A stretch of 14,532 nt of DNA. Source: Lachnospiraceae bacterium UBA7225. Its GTDB lineage: Bacteria > Bacillota > Clostridia > Lachnospirales > Lachnospiraceae. The notes beneath the pieces are model-generated. The model searched no databases. It had not been told where the DNA came from and saw nothing but the letters and a program-made list of their open reading frames with translations. This document shows positions 6,619 through 12,126 of the stretch, in pieces; position 1 is the first letter of the stretch; the number at the start of each line of letters is the position of its first letter. The stretch lies in the NCBI GenBank assembly GCA_002473385.1, contig DKTR01000029.1, forward strand, positions 1 to 14,532, read 5' to 3'. The position numbers were made by a program, and so were the translations under genes.

Positions 6619-8547
6619 TTACTCTTCTGCCGGCTCAACTCCCTGCTGCAGCACTACTGGCTTTGCCTTCTCCTGCAGTTCGGCGATTTTCGGTATTTTT
6701 CCGATCACGTTCTCAGCAAGCCAGTCCATCGTAATGATTTTTTCCGGTGTCAGCACGCTGTCGCCATCCTCCTGAACCAGCCCGTCCTGGGAATACAGAA
6801 TGCCGGAAAACGGATTAAACTCCCCGGAGCTGATAGTATCCTTCAGCAGCCGCACCAGCCGCGCTGTCCCCAGCGGCAGATTCTGCGAACAAATAACATC
6901 CACCATACCGGATGACATTCCCCACCAGTAATTTACCGCCTTTACTTTCGAGTTTTCTTCATTTTTCCAGGTGCCGCTCAGGATCTGACGGATCATTTTC
7001 TCATAAAATTTGCCCCAGTGCCAGATTGGCATCGCCAGATTGTGCGGCGATACCTCATCCAGCTTAAACAGTCCGAAATGACGTGAACCCTCGCTTTTTC
7101 CCGGAATAATAATATTTCTTCCTGACACATAAGATACGCCCTCTTCCCGGAAGCGCTCATAAATATCCACATTTTTCTGTGCCGTCCACTCTACATAAAC
7201 CTTTGCCCGCGGATTCACCATTTTGGCTCCGAGTGCAAACGCATTCACATTAGCAACTGTACCGTAAATAGGGTAATCCGCCATATAGCCGATACGGTTG
7301 TTTTCCGCCATTGCCCCTGCAATCGCGCCGATAAGAAACTTTGCCTCGTACATTCTTGCACTGTATGTACGAATATAACCATGACTGGCAAGCAGCGAAC
7401 AGTTCAGAATTTTTACTTCCGGATAATCCATCGCCGCCTTGATGCTTGCGTGCGTAAGAACCGGCGAGGTGGTAAAAATCAGAGTATTGCCATCCTCCGC
7501 CGCGCGTTTGATCATTGCTTCCGCCGCCTTCTCATTCTGTTCCTCCAGATGGTATTCCATAATTGTTACCTGATCCGAAAACACCTGCTCCAGATGCATC
7601 CTGCCAAGATCGTGCGCATATGTCCAGCCCGACTCCTGCGGATCTATCTCATGCACAAACGCAATTTTCAGCTTTGGGGAACTAAGCGGGATCAGTCTCT
7701 GCAAAAGCGGTTTTTTATTATCCTTCGTCTCCCTGGGCGTCATCTGGATTTCCACCGCATCACTATCTGCCAGTGTATCAAACACCTTCCAGCTCTTCGT
7801 CAGCGTCTCCTTAAACTCCGAACTGGTCATTTTATCCAGCTCGTCGTATCCCTGTATCTCTATGAAATCCAGGAACGCATCCCCGACAGTAATTCCCAGC
7901 TTATCTCCGCCCATCGCTTTATAGCCGGAGCTGAAACTGGAGTAGAGTGAACTGAAGGTCTGGCGGTCTTCATCAGTCCACATCTCATCCGGACGCTTCC
8001 CCATAAGACGCTGCAGCTTCGCAAAGCGTCCCTCTTCCGAAAAGTAAATATAATTTATGCTGGAGAGATTATAAAAATCCATAAATTCGTAGTAGATCCT
8101 GTTTTCCTTCTCTTCCGTACGCGGCGGCACAATACGTGTAACCGTCCCCGGAATGGAGACCGCATCAAAAAATTTCAGTACACTGACACGCTTATTCCCT
8201 TCCAGAACATAAAACCTGTTCATAAATTCATACGCCTTAATCGGATCGCGGATTCCCTCCGTCAGATGAGATTCACAGAGATTCGCCCACTTGCGTGCAA
8301 ATTCAGAGGATTCTCCGAGAATTGGCATAAAATTTGCAGCAAACGCCTGGCTTCTTCCCTCTGTTTTAGTACCGACGATCTGCTCTGTCGGAATCTGCAC
8401 AAGCCCCAGCGGATATTCCATAATAGAATTCGCCGCTTCCGGTATATCATCAAGCACTTCCAGATACGGATATAATCCCGCTGCCTTTCTTGCTGCAACC
8501 TCCTTCTTGCCAAGCTTTAATGCCTTTCCATATTCTTCTGAAATCAT
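6619..8547 (-). CDS. Cytosolic fusion of a ParB/sulfiredoxin-like domain with a BMP (PnrA/TmpC-type) ligand-binding domain
   Basis: The 642-residue protein has no signal peptide, lipobox or membrane helix. Residues about 40-145 look like a ParB/Srx-type fold: GIRDPIKAYEF (98-108) is followed by the key box EGNKRVSVL (116-124), a variant of the E-G-x-R-R signature. From about 290 (LKIAFVHEID, 293-302) to about 530 it carries a BMP-family periplasmic-binding domain of the kind that binds purine nucleosides in PnrA. Typical segments are the GWTYAHDLG and IFTTSP stretches and the hinge region around MADYPIYGTVANV. Such binding proteins normally sit outside the membrane and feed an ABC transporter. 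None is encoded here, and the missing export signal suggests an intracellular sensor. GGAGGGTTTCA precedes the ATG. It is likely co-transcribed with the metallophosphoesterase and YfhO genes downstream. Confidence 0.82.
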   Translation of the reverse strand: MISEEYGKALKLGKKEVAARKAAGLYPYLEVLDDIPEAANSIMEYPLGLVQIPTEQIVGTKTEGRSQAFAANFMPILGESSEFARKWANLCESHLTEGIRDPIKAYEFMNRFYVLEGNKRVSVLKFFDAVSIPGTVTRIVPPRTEEKENRIYYEFMDFYNLSSINYIYFSEEGRFAKLQRLMGKRPDEMWTDEDRQTFSSLYSSFSSGYKAMGGDKLGITVGDAFLDFIEIQGYDELDKMTSSEFKETLTKSWKVFDTLADSDAVEIQMTPRETKDNKKPLLQRLIPLSSPKLKIAFVHEIDPQESGWTYAHDLGRMHLEQVFSDQVTIMEYHLEEQNEKAAEAMIKRAAEDGNTLIFTTSPVLTHASIKAAMDYPEVKILNCSLLASHGYIRTYSARMYEAKFLIGAIAGAMAENNRIGYMADYPIYGTVANVNAFALGAKMVNPRAKVYVEWTAQKNVDIYERFREEGVSYVSGRNIIIPGKSEGSRHFGLFKLDEVSPHNLAMPIWHWGKFYEKMIRQILSGTWKNEENSKVKAVNYWWGMSSGMVDVICSQNLPLGTARLVRLLKDTISSGEFNPFSGILYSQDGLVQEDGDSVLTPEKIITMDWLAENVIGKIPKIAELQEKAKPVVLQQGVEPAEE

Positions 8548-8591
8548 TGAAACCCTCCTTTATTTAGTGATGCCAGGGACAAAAGATCCAA

Positions 8592-8619
8592 ACCCGCGTG
8601 AGCCTGCTCACAAGTGGGT
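8592..8619 (-). promoter_or_regulatory. Hairpin in the leader before the BMP-fusion gene
   Basis: Within the 89-nt gap between the DUF2284 stop and the BMP-fusion start, GTGAG (8598-8602) and CTCAC (8607-8611) form a 5-bp stem with a 4-nt loop. The outer arms ACCC/GGGT at 8592-8595 and 8616-8619 extend it across an internal loop. No T run follows in the gene direction, so it is not a standard terminator. It may be an mRNA-processing or attenuation structure. I recognise no known riboswitch class and no clear promoter in this gap. Confidence 0.35.
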
Positions 8620-8636
8620 GAAAGACCTTAGCTCAG

Positions 8637-9176
8637 TTAATTAAACAGATACATACTAAAAAATGCTACCTGGTTCATGCCGCACCAATAATCCATCCCG
8701 CACTTTTCTGCCATATCCGCTGCATGAATGCAGTAGGCAGACAGGCAGGAGGCAACCTTTTCCGGGAAACGGCACGGTTTCCCTTCTATCCTGGCACAGA
8801 CACTGCATGCCGAACATGGTCCGGCCATAATCGGCAGCCCGTCTGTTCCATTTTCCCGCAGCATCCTGACCAGTTCCCACGAAATCATATTGTGAAATTT
8901 CTTTGCCTCTTTTGTCTGCCCGCTATCCATGATATCATCCACCTGCTGGATGGTCTGCAGAACCAGTGCCTTCTGATATTTTCTCACCCGTGCTTCCATT
9001 TCCTCCGGGCTTCCGCAGTCAGGCGGGCATCCATAATTTCTCCCATAATTTCCGCACTCATCCGCCTCACAGCAGGCGCGCAGACTATGGATAAATGTCA
9101 GTTCTTCTGTCTTTATGATCTCTGCCCCCGTAAATCCCCCTGCAAGGGCAGCCTCCTTCATTTCTGTCTCTGTCAT
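8637..9176 (-). CDS. DUF2284 cysteine-rich putative metal-binding protein
   Basis: The 179-residue protein matches DUF2284 (COG5423), predicted metal-binding proteins. Two cysteine clusters stand out: C35/C36/C41 with YGRNYGCPPDCG (44-55), and GPCSACSVCARIEGKPCRFP (119-138), whose C-x2-C-x2-C-x7-C spacing recalls iron-sulfur binding segments. Further cysteines lie at 144, 149, 159 and 165. The clusters suggest one or two Fe-S centres or zinc sites in a soluble cytosolic protein. The biochemical role of the family is not established, although members are often annotated near corrinoid or redox proteins. The ATG at 9176 follows a G-rich ribosome binding site (AAGGGGGGAT) and a plausible promoter lies about 90 nt upstream. 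The next gene on the strand, the BMP fusion, starts 89 nt after its stop. Confidence 0.82.
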   Translation of the reverse strand: MTETEMKEAALAGGFTGAEIIKTEELTFIHSLRACCEADECGNYGRNYGCPPDCGSPEEMEARVRKYQKALVLQTIQQVDDIMDSGQTKEAKKFHNMISWELVRMLRENGTDGLPIMAGPCSACSVCARIEGKPCRFPEKVASCLSAYCIHAADMAEKCGMDYWCGMNQVAFFSMYLFN

Positions 9177-9268
9177 ACATATCCCCCCTTAACCTGTGGC
9201 AGTCCTGCGTGATACTGCAATCCCGCCATCTGTAAAACACCGGTTTTCTAATAGATTGTTCCCAGACA

Positions 9269-9297
9269 AATATAACAGGGCATTCCCGGAAAAGCAA
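9269..9297 (-). promoter_or_regulatory. Promoter of the DUF2284 gene
   Basis: On the minus strand TTGCTT (complement of 9292-9297) and TATATT (complement of 9269-9274) are 17 nt apart. This places the start of transcription near 9262, about 86 nt before the DUF2284 ATG. It lies just after the stop of the upstream repair gene. I saw no clear terminator for that upstream unit, so some read-through is possible. Confidence 0.55.
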
Positions 9298-9309
9298 GTA
9301 AAATTATAT

Positions 9310-10068
9310 TTACGGCAGGAATTCTGTAACATGCTTACGATACCAGAGCGGCATAAGGCTCCTCTGGCATTTTTCGTTGCTTCTCTGTGCAATCCCGATC
9401 GACCGGAAAAATTCCTTCCAGAGCTCTGTATAAAGATCGTTCTGACGCCTGGCCTCCGCAAGTCTCTGCATTTCTTCTGCGGACAGCCCGGTCATGTAAA
9501 ACGGCTGATTTTTGGGATGAACTGCCGCGATCCGCCGGTTATCATCTATAATCATCCAGTACTCCGACGGCATCCGGTCTGCAAAATGACGGGCCGTCAT
9601 TGCCGTAATATTGCATTTCGGCTCAATATGGGCAACATATACCTTTTCGTCCACACATACAAACCTCGTAAACTCCCGGAAATAATGCGTCTCATTTCCG
9701 CACTTCCGGCTCAGCTCCAGTACGCGCATCACAGGCGCTTCAGAAAACATATCTGTCACCCCTGCCCCGCAGGCAAAGCCCAGGACGAGAAACCGGTAAA
9801 TCGCTTCCAGACGATCCGGAAAGCAGGACATCGCCGCATAAAATACCTGCCGGTATGCCTCTGCAGATATTTTCTGCCGGATGGCACGGACCACCTTTTG
9901 GGCTTTTTCTGCATCGGCGCCCACCGGGATATACTCACAGAACAGCTCCGGCTGTACGACCGGCTCCAGCTGCAGTTTTACATTGGCGTGACCTCTTCTG
10001 CCCGCCCACGCCTCATAAATGCACGTCATCATCTCCTCAAAAGATTCTCCGCATGTATAAATCGTCAT
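9310..10068 (-). CDS. Probable DNA metabolism protein of the radical-SAM-linked family (TIGR03915/DUF4130)
   Basis: The start at 10068 is preceded by GGGAGGAGAGAAA, giving 252 residues; upstream in-frame ATGs lack such a site. Family-typical segments are the opening MTIYTCGESFEEMMTCIYEA, KLQLEPVVQPELFCEY (about 31-46), IEPKCNITAMTARHFADRMP (about 148-167) and the C-terminal CQRSLMPLWYRKHVTEF (about 234-250). This family is encoded beside the UDG-linked radical SAM protein in many bacteria, and in some genomes the domain is fused to a uracil-DNA-glycosylase-like domain, hence the inferred role in DNA repair or modification. Here it has no glycosylase domain. It begins 34 nt after the radical SAM gene and should be its operon partner under the same LexA-type promoter. 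The enzymatic activity of the family has not been settled. Confidence 0.85.
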   Translation of the reverse strand: MTIYTCGESFEEMMTCIYEAWAGRRGHANVKLQLEPVVQPELFCEYIPVGADAEKAQKVVRAIRQKISAEAYRQVFYAAMSCFPDRLEAIYRFLVLGFACGAGVTDMFSEAPVMRVLELSRKCGNETHYFREFTRFVCVDEKVYVAHIEPKCNITAMTARHFADRMPSEYWMIIDDNRRIAAVHPKNQPFYMTGLSAEEMQRLAEARRQNDLYTELWKEFFRSIGIAQRSNEKCQRSLMPLWYRKHVTEFLP

Positions 10069-10102
10069 TTTCTCTCCTCCCATCACAGAATCTGTCATCC
10101 TT

Positions 10103-11626
10103 TTATGCCTGCATCTGGAAATCATCAAACAGAGACATCTGCCGGAAGCTCTGTTCTCTCTGATGCATGATCTGCCAGTTTTCCTTCTGATTTATCCCCA
10201 CAAGCTGACGTGTGATATACTGTTCTTCTATCGGTGTTTTGTACATCATTTTTCCGGAACAGGTAATAAAATAATGCGCCCGCTTCAGTACAACCCCGAT
10301 ACGCTTCAGATGTGGAAAATCAAGCGTACCATGCCTGCGCGCCTGCACAATTCTCATCGCCGATTTCGGACCAATTCCCGGAATCCGCAGGATCATATCG
10401 TAGGGGGCACGGTTGATCTCCACCGGAAACAGCTCCAGATGACGAAGCGCCCAGTCACACTTCGGATCAAGCTGTTCGTTAAAATTGGGGCGTTCGATTG
10501 TAAGAAGCTCATCTGCCTGAAAACCGTAAAAGCGCAGCAGCCAGTCTGCCTGATACAGCCGGTGCTCCCGCAGCAGCGGCGCGGGAGTATCCAGCGCAGG
10601 CAGCGCACTGTCCTCATTCAGCGGCACATAGGCAGAAAAAAACACCCGTTTTAAATCATAGGTCTGATATAAATGCTGTGTCGTTTTCAGCAAATGGTAA
10701 TCCGATTCCGGTGTCGCTCCGATAATCATCTGCGTGCTCTGACCGGCAGGAGCAAACGGGCGCTTCCAGTCTCTTCTGCGAAGCTCTGCAGGAAGAGTAA
10801 AATTTCCGGAAGTACCCGGATTTTCCGGCATGATAACAGTCTCCGCTGCTGCGGACGACACCTCCCCGGGTATTTGCTGCCGGCCGGCAGAGCCCTGCAG
10901 GACCGCAGATGACTGCTGTCCGGTCTGTGCTGCCGAAAAAATACTGTTTTCCAGGTAACGGTTGCTGCTGCTGCGCTCCATCTGCGCACTTTTTCCAATC
11001 GTGAGCCGATGCCCGGCAATGGTATCCGTAATCATTCGCATCGGCTTTAAAATTGTCTTGTGGCTTTTGTTTGGTGCAAGCTTTTTCAATCCCTCTCCCG
11101 TAGGCAGCTCCAGATTCACACTCATGCGGTCTGCGAGGTAACCTGCCGCCGACAGCAGCTCCCCGGGGGCTCCGGGAATTGCCTTTACATGAATGTAGCC
11201 GTTAAATTTATACTCCGTGCGCAGCAGATACAGTGTCTGGCAGATCTGCTCCATCGTGTACGCCGGACTTTTCCAGATCCCGGAGCTTAAAAACAGCCCT
11301 TCTATATAATTGCGCTTATAAAATTCTATCGTAAGCTGACAGACCTCCTGCGGCGTAAATGCTGTGCGCACAACATCGTTCGATGAACGGTTAATGCAAT
11401 ATTTACAATCATAAATGCAATGATTTGTCAGCAAAATCTTCAAAAGAGAAATACAGCGCCCATCCGAAGCAAAGCTGTGGCAGATACCGCACGATACCGA
11501 ATTGCCCAGATAGCCTTCTTTTCCTTTTCTGTCTACTCCGCTGGAGGTGCAGGCAACATCATACTTTGCCGCATCCGCCAGAATGTGCAGTTTTTCCTGG
11601 AGCGATATATCCGATACCACTTTCAT
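10103..11626 (-). CDS. Putative DNA modification/repair radical SAM protein (UDG-linked family, TIGR03916-type)
   Basis: The 507-residue protein has a radical SAM Fe-S motif C70-x3-C74-x2-C77 (CIYDCKYC) in an AdoMet barrel. The family segment GLFLSSGIWKSPAYTMEQI lies at 110-128 and SVNLELPTGEGLKKLAPNK at 169-187. A C-terminal helix-hairpin-helix, LRIPGIGPKSAMRIVQAR (413-430), is a DNA-binding motif. Two extra cysteines (46, 49) precede the core. The stretch at about 213-292 is Ser/Gln/Ala-rich and low in complexity, looks like an insertion in the barrel, and makes the protein longer than the roughly 420 residues I expect for the family. The extreme C-terminus holds QMSLF (496-500), which fits the bacterial sliding-clamp-binding pentapeptide QLxLF. 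The ATG follows AGAGGAATGCATT. It is the first gene of the repair operon and sits behind two LexA-type boxes. Confidence 0.9.
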   Translation of the reverse strand: MKVVSDISLQEKLHILADAAKYDVACTSSGVDRKGKEGYLGNSVSCGICHSFASDGRCISLLKILLTNHCIYDCKYCINRSSNDVVRTAFTPQEVCQLTIEFYKRNYIEGLFLSSGIWKSPAYTMEQICQTLYLLRTEYKFNGYIHVKAIPGAPGELLSAAGYLADRMSVNLELPTGEGLKKLAPNKSHKTILKPMRMITDTIAGHRLTIGKSAQMERSSSNRYLENSIFSAAQTGQQSSAVLQGSAGRQQIPGEVSSAAAETVIMPENPGTSGNFTLPAELRRRDWKRPFAPAGQSTQMIIGATPESDYHLLKTTQHLYQTYDLKRVFFSAYVPLNEDSALPALDTPAPLLREHRLYQADWLLRFYGFQADELLTIERPNFNEQLDPKCDWALRHLELFPVEINRAPYDMILRIPGIGPKSAMRIVQARRHGTLDFPHLKRIGVVLKRAHYFITCSGKMMYKTPIEEQYITRQLVGINQKENWQIMHQREQSFRQMSLFDDFQMQA

Positions 11627-11670
11627 AATGCATTCCTCTTCTCAATCATATTCTCTGTGAAACATCTTCT

Positions 11671-11706
11671 GCTTCAAAGAAAATCCACGGGAATTCTCTT
11701 TGAAGC
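11671..11706 (-). repeat. Perfect 10-bp inverted repeat in the leader of the radical SAM gene
   Basis: GCTTCAAAGA (11671-11680) and TCTTTGAAGC (11697-11706) are perfect inverted arms with a 16-nt loop, lying between the predicted transcription start (~11725) and the ATG (11626). In the mRNA this would form a stable hairpin about 45 nt before the start codon. No T run follows it, so it is more likely an mRNA-stabilising or regulatory hairpin than a terminator. Confidence 0.6.
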
Positions 11707-11711
11707 AAATA

Positions 11712-11725
11712 AGAACATAAGTTCT
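11712..11725. promoter_or_regulatory. LexA-type box 1, at the predicted transcription start
   Basis: AGAACATAAGTTCT has the GAAC-N4-GTTC core of the Gram-positive LexA/DinR operator (Bacillus consensus CGAAC-N4-GTTCG). It spans the predicted +1 of the radical SAM promoter, where a bound repressor would block initiation. Confidence 0.75.
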
Positions 11726-11731
11726 GTTTTT

Positions 11732-11760
11732 ATTATAGAACTTATGTTCTGTAAATGCAA
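11732..11760 (-). promoter_or_regulatory. Promoter of the radical SAM repair operon
   Basis: On the minus strand TTGCAT (complement of 11755-11760) and a perfect TATAAT (complement of 11732-11737) are 17 nt apart. The spacer is almost entirely taken up by LexA-type box 2. The transcription start should be near 11725, leaving a leader of about 100 nt. Confidence 0.75.
11737..11750. promoter_or_regulatory. LexA-type box 2, in the -35/-10 spacer
   Basis: AGAACTTATGTTCT is the exact reverse complement of box 1 and keeps the GAAC-N4-GTTC core. Its centre is 25 bp from that of box 1. It fills the spacer between the -35 and -10 elements, a classic position for repression by occlusion of RNA polymerase. 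Confidence 0.75.
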
Positions 11761-11810
11761 GTGTTTTTATTCCTATATAATGTATTTGTTACTGATCGGG
11801 TGCCACTTTT

Positions 11811-11960
11811 CCGCGTGGGTTACTGTTCACGTCGTTCACAGTAACATTCGCAAATCCATCCCAAATTCGCTTCGCGAATGGGATTTGCCCACTCTTGAAT
11901 CATGTTCTTACGGACTTTGCAGTAAATGCAAAGTCCTGACCTGAACAGTAACCCGCGTGG
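11811..11960. mobile_element. MITE-like insertion with perfect terminal inverted repeats and flanking direct repeats
   Basis: GTTACTGTTCA (11819-11829) and its reverse complement TGAACAGTAAC (11942-11952) form 11-bp perfect terminal repeats of a 134-bp element. They are exactly flanked by the 8-bp direct repeat CCGCGTGG (11811-11818 and 11953-11960). The same data can be read as a 138-bp element with 13-bp ends (GGG...CCC) and a 4-bp duplication GCGT. Inside are a third copy of the end motif (ACAGTAAC, 11838-11845), an imperfect long hairpin (11850-11888) and a perfect 9-bp hairpin (11912-11920 with 11928-11936). No transposase is encoded, so it would move only in trans. It lies between two divergent promoters without disturbing either. 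Confidence 0.7.
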
Positions 11961-11991
11961 CGTTCAGGTGCAGAATTCTTTGGCGCAGACA

Positions 11992-12020
11992 TTGACTTTG
12001 GCTCTTCCAGATAGTATAAT
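11992..12020 (+). promoter_or_regulatory. Promoter of aspS
   Basis: TTGACT (11992-11997) and TATAAT (12015-12020) are exactly 17 nt apart, the best match to the sigma-A consensus in the window. Transcription should start near 12027. It begins 32 nt beyond the MITE-like element. Confidence 0.78.
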
Positions 12021-12026
12021 GAACAG

Positions 12027-12126
12027 CGAAATTTAGCGTGTGGATCCCATGAAAGGATCTGTGCGGGCGCAGCTGCCCCGCAGGAATAGAACAAAAGTCA
12101 CATGCAGGAAAAGGATGGTTAAAAAT
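12027..12126 (+). promoter_or_regulatory. Short structured leader of aspS
   Basis: The ~100-nt leader holds two small hairpins: GATCC/GGATC (12043-12047 with 12055-12059) and TGCGGG/CCCGCA (12062-12067 with 12077-12082). It is too short for a T-box and I see no specifier loop, T-box sequence or terminator/antiterminator pair. A function is not evident. Confidence 0.4.

Noticed and set aside
8580..8640. Purine or other riboswitch before the BMP-fusion gene
   Set aside because: The 89-nt gap has one hairpin but none of the conserved cores of purine, preQ1 or similar riboswitches that I know.
9196..10170. A 324-codon plus-strand open frame
   Set aside because: It lies opposite the TIGR03915-type gene, whose protein is recognisable; the plus-strand product is rich in Arg, His and Cys and has no ribosome binding site, so it is a shadow.
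11776..11781. A plus-strand TATAAT between the repair operon and aspS
   Set aside because: No acceptable -35 lies 16-18 nt upstream, and the better TTGACT/TATAAT pair at 11992-12020 is closer to aspS.
12040..12126. N-terminal extension of AspRS from GTG at 12040
   Set aside because: The extra 29 residues are Arg/Lys-rich and do not match the family start. They lie over leader hairpins, and a good ribosome binding site precedes 12127.
12027..12126. T-box riboswitch before aspS
   Set aside because: The leader is only about 100 nt and lacks the T-box sequence, a specifier loop and a terminator.
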